Assembly: GCA_002402545.1 (NCBI GenBank)
Contig: DHGA01000101.1
Location: 28,068 to 61,731, forward strand
Origin: Syntrophaceae bacterium UBA4810
Lineage (GTDB): Bacteria > Desulfobacterota > Syntrophia > Syntrophales > Smithellaceae
Direction of reading: 5' to 3'
Length of the DNA: 33,664 nt
A program made the translations under genes and the position numbers. The notes beneath the pieces were generated by a model, which did no database searches, was not told the DNA's origin, and saw nothing but the letters and a program-made list of their open reading frames with translations. Below, in pieces: positions 24,119 to 32,347 of this stretch. Each line of letters opens with the position of its first letter. Position 1 is the stretch's first letter.

Positions 24119-25837
24119 TTAATTACCGGCAAATTTCCCGGCAGCTTTCAGTTTGGCGATTTCTTCCTTCTCCAGCACGTTGAAGGCGACTTTTCCGACC
24201 AGTGTTTTGGGGAGATTTTCCCGAAATTCTATTTCGCGCGGGCAGCTCCATTTGATGAGATGCTCCTGACAGAAGTTTATCAGCTGTTTTTCCATTTCCG
24301 CAGAAGCTTTTTTGGTGTCTTTTAGAACGACAAATCCTTTCACCCTTTGTATCTGCGCCTCATCCGGCACGCCGATAACGCATGCTTCCTGCACGTCGGG
24401 ATGACGGTAAAGAATATCTTCCACCTGCGCGGGATAGACGTTCATGCCGGATGATTTGATCATGCGTTTTTGGCGCAGTTTGAAATAAAAGAATCCGTCT
24501 TCGTCCATCGTGCCGATATCGCCCGTGTGCAGCCAGATTCTGCCGTCAGGGTGTTTGCGCAGTGTGTCGGCCGTTTCTTCGGGCTGATCCAGATAACCCA
24601 TCATCACCGCGGGGCCGGAAACGCAGATTTCACCTTCCTCACCGCAGGGCGCTTCTTCGGTTGCGCCGAGCCGGACAATTTTCGCCAGCATGTCCGGATA
24701 GGGGACGCCGATGCTTCCTTCACGATACTGGTTAAGCGGCATGGACATGATGGCGGTGACTGCTTCGGTGAGCCCGTAGCCTTCGAGCAGCTGAACAGTG
24801 CCGCCTTGTTTTTTCACTACCTCTTCAAATCTTTCTTTTACTTTTTTGGGCAGCGTGTCGGCGCCGCTGAAAGTACCGCGCAGACAGCTTAAATCCGCCT
24901 TGCAGAATTTTGGATTGCGGCTCAGTGCGTCATAAAGGGTGGGAACTCCCACGACAAAAGAAGGCTTGTGCTTGTAGACGAGCTCGGCAACGGTTTCCGG
25001 CGTAAACGTCGGCACGAGAATTGTTTTGCCGCCGCCCATAAAACAGGCATTAACGCAAACGCCTAGGCCAAAACCATGAAAAATGGGCAGAATGGCGAGG
25101 ATGGAATCGGCATCGCCCATCTTGCCCCATTCGGAAACCATCTTGCCTTCGGAGATAAAATTCATGTTGGAAAGCATGATGCCTTTGGGCACGCCGGTTG
25201 TGCCGCCGCTGTAGAGAATGACGGCGAGATCGCCGGTATCCACCTTGACTTGGGGCGCGGGCGGATAATTGCCCCGCATCAGATCGCGCCACCAGATGAC
25301 CATCGGATCTTTGGGAACCTTGGGAATTTTGCGCCCCAAGGTAAGATTAAACCCGATTCTTTTTAGCGGCGGCAGATAATCGGGAATGCGCGCAAGGATT
25401 AGTTTAGTAAGCGGCGTCTTTTCCTTGACCTCTTTGAATTTGCCGTAAAAGGCATCAAGCGTCAGAGCAAATTTGCTTTTGGCAACCTTTAGGTAAAACT
25501 CGATTTCCTTGGCGGTGGAAAGAGGGTGAATCATGCTCGATACAGCCCCTAATTTGTTGGCCGCATAAAAACAAATGATGCCCTGCGGGGATGTCGGCAT
25601 GGAAATCGTGATGCTATCACCTTTTTTTACGCCAATGGCCGCCAGCGCGTCAGCGCATCGGTCGATTTCTTCCATAAACCTCCGGTAAGTGGAGGTATGT
25701 CCCATGAAATCGTAGGCCGGATCATCGAGTTTCTCCTCGGCGGAGAGCCGGACCGCTTCATACATGGAAACCCGCGGATACTCCAGCGTGTGCGGGATCT
25801 GTCCGTAGAACTTTAACCATGGCTTTTTTTCATACAT
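24119..25837 (-). CDS. Acyl-CoA ligase (AMP-forming), first gene of the dehydratase operon
   Basis: The 572-residue ANL-superfamily ligase has the phosphate loop L-Y-S-G-G-T-T-G-V-P-K-G (S-G-G in place of the usual T-S-G), G-Y-G-L-T-E near residue 355, H-T-G-D-I-G-T-M-D-E-D-G-F-F, and the C-terminal P-K-T-L-V-G-K-V with the presumed catalytic Lys. It would prepare the CoA ester for the dehydratase/reductase encoded next. The substrate is unknown. It is distinct from the long-form synthetase at 4718. GGGAG lies eight bases upstream of the ATG, and a perfect TATAAT on the minus strand (25853-25858) would put the transcription start about 10-15 bases from the ATG, although its -35 box is poor. 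Confidence 0.9.
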   Translation of the reverse strand: MYEKKPWLKFYGQIPHTLEYPRVSMYEAVRLSAEEKLDDPAYDFMGHTSTYRRFMEEIDRCADALAAIGVKKGDSITISMPTSPQGIICFYAANKLGAVSSMIHPLSTAKEIEFYLKVAKSKFALTLDAFYGKFKEVKEKTPLTKLILARIPDYLPPLKRIGFNLTLGRKIPKVPKDPMVIWWRDLMRGNYPPAPQVKVDTGDLAVILYSGGTTGVPKGIMLSNMNFISEGKMVSEWGKMGDADSILAILPIFHGFGLGVCVNACFMGGGKTILVPTFTPETVAELVYKHKPSFVVGVPTLYDALSRNPKFCKADLSCLRGTFSGADTLPKKVKERFEEVVKKQGGTVQLLEGYGLTEAVTAIMSMPLNQYREGSIGVPYPDMLAKIVRLGATEEAPCGEEGEICVSGPAVMMGYLDQPEETADTLRKHPDGRIWLHTGDIGTMDEDGFFYFKLRQKRMIKSSGMNVYPAQVEDILYRHPDVQEACVIGVPDEAQIQRVKGFVVLKDTKKASAEMEKQLINFCQEHLIKWSCPREIEFRENLPKTLVGKVAFNVLEKEEIAKLKAAGKFAGN

Positions 25838-25980
25838 TTTTGACTCCCGGTTATTATATTTGGGTATAGAAAACCCGAAAATGATTGGCTAGTCAACGAA
25901 AAATTATTTTTTATTAATCGGTAAAAATCTTTAGAAACTATTTCAATAAAATTGATAACATATATGTGCCATCAGCTTTG

Positions 25981-26009
25981 TTGCTAAATTATTTATTACA
26001 GCATAGAAT
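25981..26009 (+). promoter_or_regulatory. Candidate sigma-70 promoter for the amidase gene
   Basis: TTGCTA (25981-25986), a 17-base spacer and TAGAAT (26004-26009) match the consensus at 4 and 5 of 6 positions. The predicted start near 26016 leaves a leader of about 25 bases with AAGGAG at its end. It lies in the 202-base divergent region shared with the minus-strand ligase operon. Confidence 0.5.
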
Positions 26010-26039
26010 AATTCTAACAAAAATTAAGGAGATGCCAAG

Positions 26040-27473
26040 ATGAGAGGATTTGACCAGCTGAAATTTCTGGATGCCACAGCGCTTGCCGGATTGGTAAAAA
26101 ACAAAAAAGTTAAAGCCAAAGAACTTGTAGAAATAACCATCGAACATATTGAAAAGCTCAATCCTCAGTTCAATGCCGTGGTCACGCCGATGTATGATGA
26201 GGCAATGAAGGCGGCCAAAGGTAAAATCCCCGCCGGCCCCTTTGCGGGCGTGCCTTTTTTGGTGAAGGACCTGGTTGCTTCCTGCAAGGGCGTGCGCATG
26301 ACCTTCGGCACCAAAAACATGAAAAACTATTTTCCTGATCACGACTCAGAACTCGTCAGCCGTTATAAAAAAGCGGGCTTCATTATCGTGGGGAAAACAA
26401 ACACGCCGGAGTTGGGACTGACGCCGGTGACGGAATCCAGATTTCTGGGTCCGTGCCGCAATCCGTGGGATTTGAACCGGACGGCGGGAGGTTCAAGCGG
26501 CGGTTCGGCGGCGTCGGTGGCCGCGGGCATTGTTCCCGCCGCGCACGGCAACGACGGTGGCGGCTCCATCCGCATCCCGGCTTCGTGCTGCGGTTTGTTC
26601 GGCCTCAAGCCCACGCGCGCCAGAATTTCTTTGGCGCCGGACGCGGGCGATGTCATGAGCGGGCTGGTAAACGAACATGTGCTGACCCGCTCGGTGCGCG
26701 ACAGTGCGGCTATTTTGGATGCGACACGTGGCTATGTTCCCGGCGATCCTTATGTGGCGCCCCAACCCGCGCGTCCCTATATCGAAGAGATAAAGAAAAA
26801 ACCCGGCCGCCTGCGCATCGCTTATACGGCACAAACGCTGGATGGAGAGGGTATTGATAATGACTGCGTCAGGGCGCTTAATGACGCAGTGCGCCTGTGC
26901 CGCAAGCTCGGTCATAAACTTACGCAAAAAAATCCGGTTGTAGACAGGAAGATTTTGGGCGGCGCTTTCAATGTTATCTGGGCGGCCAACTGCGCCGCGA
27001 CGATTGATTGGATCGCGAAGATCGTCGGCCGAAAAGCCGCGCCGCAGGATTATGAGCCGCTTACCTGGGCGCTTTATGAGCAAGGGAAAAAATTTACTTC
27101 CGGTGATTACCTTACCGCAGTGGAGAAGATACAGAAAATTTCCCGCGATGTGGCGCGCTTTTTTATGGACTTTGAAATTTTCATGACACCCACGATGGGC
27201 GAGCCGCCGCTCACGATAGGCGAGATGGATGCGGCTTCTGATGACCCGCTTAAGGGATGGCGGCGCTCCGCAAAATTTGTTCCCTTCACACCGCTTTGCA
27301 ACGCCACCGGCCAACCGGCGATGTCTGTTCCTCTTCACTGGAATGAGCAGAACCTGCCCATTGGCATTCAGTTTGTCGGTCGCTACGGCGATGAGACCAC
27401 TCTTTTTAGGCTGGCCGCGCAACTGGAAAAAGAGTGTCCCTGGGCGAAACGCATTCCGTTTGTCTCCGTTTGA
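26040..27473 (+). CDS. Amidase signature-family hydrolase
   Basis: The 477-residue product carries the full Lys-cisSer-Ser triad: K76 in F-L-V-K-D-L, S152 in A-G-G-S-S-G-G-S-A-A and S176 in G-N-D-G-G-G-S-I-R-I-P. The N-D-G-G-G variant is seen in the branch that includes NylA-type 6-aminohexanoate cyclic dimer hydrolase, whereas GatA usually has D-T-G-G-S. No gatB or gatC lies near, so a tRNA amidotransferase role is unlikely. It would hydrolyse an amide to an acid plus amine or ammonia in the cytoplasm. The divergent ligase operon and the CoA-transferase downstream suggest the acid may enter CoA metabolism, which is an inference. Confidence 0.92.
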   Translation: MRGFDQLKFLDATALAGLVKNKKVKAKELVEITIEHIEKLNPQFNAVVTPMYDEAMKAAKGKIPAGPFAGVPFLVKDLVASCKGVRMTFGTKNMKNYFPDHDSELVSRYKKAGFIIVGKTNTPELGLTPVTESRFLGPCRNPWDLNRTAGGSSGGSAASVAAGIVPAAHGNDGGGSIRIPASCCGLFGLKPTRARISLAPDAGDVMSGLVNEHVLTRSVRDSAAILDATRGYVPGDPYVAPQPARPYIEEIKKKPGRLRIAYTAQTLDGEGIDNDCVRALNDAVRLCRKLGHKLTQKNPVVDRKILGGAFNVIWAANCAATIDWIAKIVGRKAAPQDYEPLTWALYEQGKKFTSGDYLTAVEKIQKISRDVARFFMDFEIFMTPTMGEPPLTIGEMDAASDDPLKGWRRSAKFVPFTPLCNATGQPAMSVPLHWNEQNLPIGIQFVGRYGDETTLFRLAAQLEKECPWAKRIPFVSV

Positions 27474-27550
27474 TAGAAGATAAAAGGCTCAACGATTTTC
27501 GGATGCGTTCAGCGTGCCTGATTTTGCTGTAGCAGGATTGAGCTGATTAT

Positions 27551-27700
27551 ACATTATTGTTCGTAAAGCATAGTCTTAAAGTGACGCTTTGCCTGGCCAG
27601 TCGCGTCTATCTGATGGGCAAAGCGCGCATTGGTTTTGCCGGCACGGTGGAAGAGCTCAAATGCAACGATGAAGCGCGGCAGAAATATCTGGAGGATTGA
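27551..27700 (+). pseudogene. Relic of a LivF-type ABC ATPase, C-terminal piece
   Basis: An open frame without start codon reads T-L-L-F-V-K-H-S-L-K-V-T-L-C-L-A-S-R-V-Y, then L-M-G-K-A-R-I-G-F-A-G-T-V-E-E-L and N-D-E-A-R-Q-K-Y-L-E-D-stop. This follows LivF end to end: L-L-V-E-Q-N, A-L-x-L-A-D-R-x-Y-V, L-E-x-G-R-I, G-T-x-E-E-L and x-x-Y-L-G. The key E-Q-N of the switch region reads K-H-S. Nothing upstream encodes Walker A, signature or Walker B, and a stop lies at 27539. It therefore looks like the decayed 3' end of a second liv system. The stretch 27474-27550 holds no other recognisable piece. Confidence 0.75.
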
Positions 27701-27725
27701 TATTTTCGACTTATTAATGTAAAAT
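27697..27725 (+). promoter_or_regulatory. Candidate sigma-70 promoter for the CoA-transferase operon
   Basis: TTGATA (27697-27702), a 17-base spacer and TAAAAT (27720-27725) match the consensus at 5 of 6 positions in both boxes. The predicted start near 27732 gives a leader of about 114 bases. That leader contains the complete terminator hairpin at 27793-27825. Confidence 0.55.
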
Positions 27726-27792
27726 CCGTCCCGTATGGATTGGCGAAATCTTTTATTTCAGCAACATATGATAGCGTGATATTTCAACAGCT

Positions 27793-27825
27793 ATGCCCCG
27801 CAATCTCCTTGCGGGGCATTTTTTT
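27793..27825 (+). terminator. Strong intrinsic terminator lying just before the CoA-transferase start codon
   Basis: ATGCCCCGCAA (27793-27803) pairs perfectly with TTGCGGGGCAT (27809-27819) across a five-base loop, and T7 follows (27819-27825). The CoA-transferase ATG is at 27846, with its AAGGAAG site in between, so no promoter fits after the terminator. It either ends amidase transcripts or works as an attenuator in the leader of the next operon. Confidence 0.9.
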
Positions 27826-27845
27826 AAGAAAGGAAGCGTGAACGT

Positions 27846-28892
27846 ATGAAAGAGCCGGCAGATAAAATTATGACCGCGCAAGACGCGATCAGCAGGTTTG
27901 TGCGTGACGGAGATCATCTGGTTATCGGCAATTACACGGTGGGAAGCTGCGCCGAGCTTGTCTATGAAGTTATCCGACAGGACAAAAAAGGACTTACGCT
28001 CTATTCGCAGTCCGGAATCTTTGACGTTGAAGTGCTGGTGGGCGCCGGTTGCGTGGGAAAACTGGTGACAACCTATGTTCTGCGCGCGGGGGGCAAAAAA
28101 GGCGGCTCTGCCGTGGAAAGAGCCCTGATTGCGGGAACCGTGCAAATAGAGGATTACACAAATTTTGATTATAACGCGCGCATGGTCGCGGGCATGCATG
28201 GCTTCAGCTTTATGCAGGTGCTGGAAGGTGTAATGGCTACCGATCTTTTCCGTAAAAGAAGTTTTATGGGTGAAGATAAATTCCGCGTGATAAAGTGTCC
28301 CTACACGGGAAAGAACATTTTAACCGTTCCCGCGGCGAATCCGGACGTGTGTATCGTGCACGTTCAGAGGTCCGATAAAGACGGCAACGCCCAGTATTGG
28401 GGGGCCATGGGAAGTGTTGCCGCTGCGGCGCTCGCCAGCAAAAGAATTATTGTTTCGTGCGAGGAAATAGTCGAGCATGATATCATTCAGTCCAGCCCCC
28501 ATTTGACTATTATTCCCGCCTACCGGGTCGATGCGGTTGTGGAAATTCCATGGGGCGCGCATCCCACGGAAGTGCTGGGGTATTATAATATCGACCCTTT
28601 TATGTATGGTTTGTTTATGATGTCCGACGCCACCGCTGACGGATTGAAATCCTGGATGGACGAATGGATTTACGGATGCGTAAACCGCGCGGCGTATCTT
28701 GACCGTTATATAGGCAGGTTCGGAAGTGAAATACTCGACGGCATTAAGGCAAAAGCTTATTATTCCGCGCCGGCTAATTACGGTTCGGCTTTTACCACCA
28801 GATGGGATCGTGATGGGCGGGAAAGATTTATGGGCCTGACCATGGAAGAACTGGAAAAAACTTTTCAGGAAAGGGGAAAACTCTATGAGTAA
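27846..28892 (+). CDS. CoA-transferase family protein, subunit A (GctA/IpdA-like)
   Basis: The 348-residue product is a class I CoA-transferase alpha subunit. It has the N-terminal G-D-H-L-V-I-G-N-Y and L-V-Y-E-V-I-R segment, a Gly-rich G-A-G-C-V-G-K-L-V-T-T-Y-V stretch near residues 61-73, and the C-terminal D-P-F-M-Y-G-L-F region. It is longer than scoA/atoD-type alpha subunits and near the glutaconate CoA-transferase (GctA) size. It overlaps the beta gene by eight bases. Together they would move CoA from an acyl-CoA to an acid. IpdA-like steroid ring hydrolases share this architecture and cannot be excluded. The gene follows a terminator-like hairpin, so its expression may be attenuated. 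Confidence 0.87.
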   Translation: MKEPADKIMTAQDAISRFVRDGDHLVIGNYTVGSCAELVYEVIRQDKKGLTLYSQSGIFDVEVLVGAGCVGKLVTTYVLRAGGKKGGSAVERALIAGTVQIEDYTNFDYNARMVAGMHGFSFMQVLEGVMATDLFRKRSFMGEDKFRVIKCPYTGKNILTVPAANPDVCIVHVQRSDKDGNAQYWGAMGSVAAAALASKRIIVSCEEIVEHDIIQSSPHLTIIPAYRVDAVVEIPWGAHPTEVLGYYNIDPFMYGLFMMSDATADGLKSWMDEWIYGCVNRAAYLDRYIGRFGSEILDGIKAKAYYSAPANYGSAFTTRWDRDGRERFMGLTMEELEKTFQERGKLYE

Positions 28893-29700
28893 ACCTTATA
28901 CGCTGCAGGAGCTTTTGGTCATCGCCGTGGCCAAGGAAATACACGATTATGAAAACGTGATTCTGGGGGTAGGTCTGCCCACCACGGCCGGAGCGCTGGC
29001 CAAGGCGCTCTACGCTCCTCATGCCACGCTCATGATGGAATCCGGCATTATTGATTTCAAGCCGCTTTTGCCCCTGAATCACATCGCCGACGCTCATTCC
29101 TGCCGAGGTTTTTCTTACGCGACTGATTTGTTTTCCGCCTTCACGATGACTTATCGCGGTTTTGTCGACGTTTGTTTTCTTGGAGTGGGCCAGATTGATA
29201 AATACGGTAATGTGAATACGACGGCGATTGGGGATTACTACAAACCGACAATGAGGCTGCCGGGTTCGGGCGGTGCGGCGGATTTTATATCTTACGCAAA
29301 GAGGACGGTGCTTACGATGCTCGGAGGTAACTTTGTCGGCAAGCTTGATTATATGACCTCACCCGGTTATCTTGAAGGTGGAGACAGCCGGGAGAAATCC
29401 GGCCTTTTCCCCAAAGGCAGCGGCCCTTCCATGCTTCTGACGACCAAAGGTGTTTTTCGCTTTGATGCGGAAACCAAGGAAATTTACCTTTCCCAGATTC
29501 ATCCTCGGGTCAGTATCGAGGATATCAAAAAGGAAGTTCCTTGGGATTTAAAGATTGCCCATGATTTATCTGAAACACCACGCCCCACCGATGAAGAAAT
29601 CGAATTCATCAGAAACTTCGCCCCGGCCCAATCGGCAGGCAGAGAGCTGGCGCTGGAGCTGACAGTGGCAAATATGATGCGTAAAGCTAAAGTTATCTGA
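28885..29700 (+). CDS. CoA-transferase family protein, subunit B (GctB/IpdB-like)
   Basis: The 271-residue beta subunit has an E-S-G motif with Glu52 in L-M-M-E-S-G-I-I-D, the position of the CoA-ester-forming glutamate in glutaconate CoA-transferase subunit B. It also has G-V-G-Q-I-D-K-Y-G-N-V-N-T-T-A-I-G and R-L-P-G-S-G-G-A-A-D-F, both strongly conserved in the family. The kept Glu favours a true transferase. Coupled translation with subunit A is expected from the ATGAGTAA overlap. With the HgdABC-like set on the other side of the divergent region it recalls the GctAB-HgdCAB hydroxyglutarate pathway. Confidence 0.88.
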   Translation: MSKPYTLQELLVIAVAKEIHDYENVILGVGLPTTAGALAKALYAPHATLMMESGIIDFKPLLPLNHIADAHSCRGFSYATDLFSAFTMTYRGFVDVCFLGVGQIDKYGNVNTTAIGDYYKPTMRLPGSGGAADFISYAKRTVLTMLGGNFVGKLDYMTSPGYLEGGDSREKSGLFPKGSGPSMLLTTKGVFRFDAETKEIYLSQIHPRVSIEDIKKEVPWDLKIAHDLSETPRPTDEEIEFIRNFAPAQSAGRELALELTVANMMRKAKVI

Positions 29701-29772
29701 AAAAGTTTGTTTATGCCGGGCTTTATTCCATGATAAGTCGTCTGCAAGATCATTATTCGGGAGAAAATAGCC

Positions 29773-30537
29773 ATGAATGATTCCAGGCCGGTTGCCGTTG
29801 TTACCGGATCGTCGAGAGGCTTAGGCGCCACAACAGTCAAGATGCTGGCAGGGCGCGGATATAATGTGGTGATTAATTATTCCAAAAGCGAAACCGAGGC
29901 GCGCGAAGTGCAAAAAGCGTGTGAAGCATCATGTGCAGGGACTTTGCTTTGCCGCGCCGATGTTTCCGAAGATGCCGATTGTCGCCGCTTGGTTGACGAG
30001 ACCGTTAAAAAATGGGGGCGCGTTGATGTTTTAGTCAATAACGCCGCCACGACAAAGTTCAACGCGCATGGCAATCTGGAGGGGCTTTCCAAAGAAGATT
30101 TTCTTAACATTTACAGCATTAATGTTGTCGGCCCCTATCAGATGATCCGTGCCGTGGCGCCGCACATGAAAAAAACGGGCAGGGGCGTGGTGGTCAATAT
30201 CGCGTCACTGGCCGGCGTGAAAGCGATCGGCAGTTCCGTGGCCTATTGCGCCTCAAAGGCGGCGTTGATTAATATGACAATGGCGCTGGCGCGCGCGCTG
30301 GGGCCGGAGATTCGCGTCAACGCCATTTGTCCCGGTTTTATCCAGGGTGAATGGCTGAAGGCTGGCATGGGAGAAGATAAATATAATAAACTGAAAGATA
30401 GGCTGGAGGGCACGCTGCCCCTGCGTGCGACGGCCACACCGGAGATTATCGCGGAGACGATTCGTTATTTGATTGAAGACGCGGTTTTGGTCACGGGTGA
30501 GGCGCTGCTGCTCGACGGCGGACAGCATCTTATGTAA
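29773..30537 (+). CDS. Short-chain dehydrogenase/reductase
   Basis: The 254-residue enzyme is a classical SDR with T-G-S-S-R-G-L-G at residues 11-18, N-N-A-A at 89-92, catalytic Ser145 (N-I-A-S), Tyr158 and Lys162 (Y-C-A-S-K), and the closing T-G-E-A-L-L-L-D-G-G-Q. The N-Y-S-K-S after the second strand is common in FabG-like, NADP-preferring members. It would interconvert a hydroxyl and a keto group, possibly on the CoA ester handled by the neighbouring transferase. It lies 72 bases after the transferase with a GGGAG site. No acyl carrier protein or other fatty-acid gene is close, so a fabG role is not implied. Confidence 0.92.
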   Translation: MNDSRPVAVVTGSSRGLGATTVKMLAGRGYNVVINYSKSETEAREVQKACEASCAGTLLCRADVSEDADCRRLVDETVKKWGRVDVLVNNAATTKFNAHGNLEGLSKEDFLNIYSINVVGPYQMIRAVAPHMKKTGRGVVVNIASLAGVKAIGSSVAYCASKAALINMTMALARALGPEIRVNAICPGFIQGEWLKAGMGEDKYNKLKDRLEGTLPLRATATPEIIAETIRYLIEDAVLVTGEALLLDGGQHLM

Positions 30538-30582
30538 ATAAATTTAATAATCAGTAATACACTTGATGATTTGTCATAGTTA

Positions 30583-30611
30583 TTGACATGCAAGATGAAG
30601 TGCCATATGTT
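30583..30611 (+). promoter_or_regulatory. Candidate sigma-70 promoter for the quinone operon
   Basis: A perfect TTGACA (30583-30588) is followed after 17 bases by TATGTT (30606-30611), 4 of 6. The start would be near 30618 and the leader about 70 bases. Confidence 0.5.
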
Positions 30612-30688
30612 TCGTTTCCTGTTGCAACAAACAAATAAAACATAATAAATAAACTTCTCGTTTATACTTAAAAGAAAGGATCAACACG

Positions 30689-31579
30689 TTGTTAAAGGAA
30701 TTATTTTTAGAAACCCGTCCGCAATATCTTTTACTTTCGGTGATTCTTGCTTTTTTGGGAACATGTATGGCCTGGTACTACCAGGGAGCCCTGCATCTGG
30801 GATACGCGCTTTTGGCCGGTTTTGGTCTGGTGCTTACGCACATCAGCGTCAACACGCTCAATGATTATTTTGATTTTAAAAGCGGCATTGATCTTAAAAC
30901 AAAAGTCACTCCGTTTAGCGGAGGCAGCGGCATACTCAAGGCCGGGCTTTTGAAACCTGGACAGGTTTTGGCAATGGGCATCATAACATTGCTTTTGGCG
31001 ACACCGATCGGGATTTATTTTATTTTGGTTCAGGGATGGCTTCTTTTGCCGCTTCTTATCGTCGCGGCGCTTTGTGTGGTTCTTTACACGCCGGTAATAT
31101 TGAAACGAGTATGGCCGGAATGGTCGGCAGGCCTGGGTTTGGGTCTGCTCCCTGTTTTGGGAACATATTTCGCGCAGACGGGAGCATATTCCTTGCCGGC
31201 ATTTTTTGGCGCGGTGCCTTCCTTCATATTGGTGCACAATCTTTTGCTGTTAAATGAATTTCCCGATGCGGAGGCGGACAGTTCCAGCGGGCGCAAAACC
31301 CTGCCCATTACTATGGGTAAAACAAAGACCGCGAAGTTTTACACGGCGATGACTATTTTAATGTATTTATGGATTGCCGGATGTGTTATCGCCGGTGTCT
31401 CGCCAAGCTGGACACTGTTGGCTTTGTTAACCATGCCTTTCGCGGTTCTGGCGATACACGGCTCTTTTTATCCCGAAGATGAGGCGGGTATTATTGATGC
31501 GATGAAAAATAACGTGTTCGTGGTGCTGGTCACGCAATTTCTATTAGGTGTGGGTTATCTACTGGCGGCGGTTAGATAA
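30689..31579 (+). CDS. menA: UbiA-family prenyltransferase, MenA-like
   Basis: The 296-residue membrane enzyme has about eight or nine hydrophobic segments and both Asp-rich motifs: N58-D-Y-F-D62 (N-D-Y-F-D-F-K-S-G) and N189-E-F-P-D193-A-E-A-D197. The F-K-S-G-I-D and S-G-G-S-G-I-L following motif 1 are typical of MenA, which prenylates 1,4-dihydroxy-2-naphthoate to demethylmenaquinol. Translation starts at TTG, with AAGAAAGGA ten bases upstream and no better ATG. The methyltransferase gene follows after 22 bases, which supports a quinone role. Other UbiA-type substrates remain possible, because no other men or mqn gene lies in the window. Confidence 0.87.
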   Translation: MLKELFLETRPQYLLLSVILAFLGTCMAWYYQGALHLGYALLAGFGLVLTHISVNTLNDYFDFKSGIDLKTKVTPFSGGSGILKAGLLKPGQVLAMGIITLLLATPIGIYFILVQGWLLLPLLIVAALCVVLYTPVILKRVWPEWSAGLGLGLLPVLGTYFAQTGAYSLPAFFGAVPSFILVHNLLLLNEFPDAEADSSSGRKTLPITMGKTKTAKFYTAMTILMYLWIAGCVIAGVSPSWTLLALLTMPFAVLAIHGSFYPEDEAGIIDAMKNNVFVVLVTQFLLGVGYLLAAVR

Positions 31580-31601
31580 TAAGGAAGGAAATTTTACGCG
31601 T

Positions 31602-32327
31602 TTGGGTAAAGATAAAGAAATTACCGGCGAAAATCTTTCGCCGATGTTTGGCGGCATCATCCGTCACTATGACCTGATTAATCATGTTTTTACCTGGGGC
31701 ATGGATAAAGGCTGGAGAAAAAAACTGGTTGCCCAATGTTTAAAATTAAAACCAGAAAAAGTCCTGGATCTTGGCTGCGGCACGGGAGATCTGGCCATTA
31801 ACATTGCCCGCTTCGCCCCGGAAAATCTGCATGTTGCCGCCTGTGATTTCAGCAAGGAAATGCTTGCTGTCGCGGCGGGAAAAGCGCAAAAAGCCGGAGT
31901 GGATAATAAAATATCATTTATCCATGCCGACGCGGCTAATCTTCCTCTTCCTGATAATTACTTTGATTGCATCGGCATTTCCTTTGCTTTCCGCAATATG
32001 ATTTATAAAAATCCTTCAGCGGACAGACATCTTGCCGAAATTTTGCGCGTGCTCAAACCCAGCGGCTCTTGCCTTATTGCCGAAACCAGCCAGCCGCGAA
32101 ACAAAGTCATCCGGGCTCTGCATCATTTCTACGTTCGCACCTATGTTTATGCAATGGGGCTGATTATTTCCGGTGATAGGCCCGCGTATAAATATCTTAC
32201 CGAATCGGCGGTAAGTTTTTATGGACCGGATGAGCTAGAAAAGATTCTGATTGCCGCGGGCTTTAAGCAGGTTTTTTACCAGCCTCTTTTTTTCGGCGCG
32301 GCGGGAATTTACCGGCTCATCAAATAA
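31602..32327 (+). CDS. menG: Demethylmenaquinone/ubiquinone C-methyltransferase (MenG/UbiE)
   Basis: Started at TTG 31602 the product has 241 residues. The frame is open to 31548, but AAGGAAGGAA at 31582-31591 sits ten bases before the TTG and the longer form would overlap menA. It has the UbiE opening M-F-G-G-I-I-R-H-Y-D-L-I-N-H-V-F near residues 15-30, the SAM-binding V-L-D-L-G-C-G-T-G-D at 54-63, and F-A-F-R-N-M. It would methylate demethylmenaquinol with S-adenosylmethionine as the last step of menaquinone synthesis, in line with the prenyltransferase upstream. Confidence 0.9.
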   Translation: MGKDKEITGENLSPMFGGIIRHYDLINHVFTWGMDKGWRKKLVAQCLKLKPEKVLDLGCGTGDLAINIARFAPENLHVAACDFSKEMLAVAAGKAQKAGVDNKISFIHADAANLPLPDNYFDCIGISFAFRNMIYKNPSADRHLAEILRVLKPSGSCLIAETSQPRNKVIRALHHFYVRTYVYAMGLIISGDRPAYKYLTESAVSFYGPDELEKILIAAGFKQVFYQPLFFGAAGIYRLIK

Positions 32328-32347
32328 AGGTTTTCCTCGAGGCAATA

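Noticed and set aside
26493..27422. Minus-strand open frame of 309 codons opposite the amidase
   Set aside because: It lies fully inside a gene with an intact catalytic triad. Its translation is rich in Arg, His and Ala, as expected from the reverse of GC-rich coding sequence.
26040..27473. GatA subunit of the tRNA amidotransferase
   Set aside because: The D-T-G-G-S motif is replaced by N-D-G-G-G-S and no gatB or gatC is adjacent; a stand-alone amidase is more likely.
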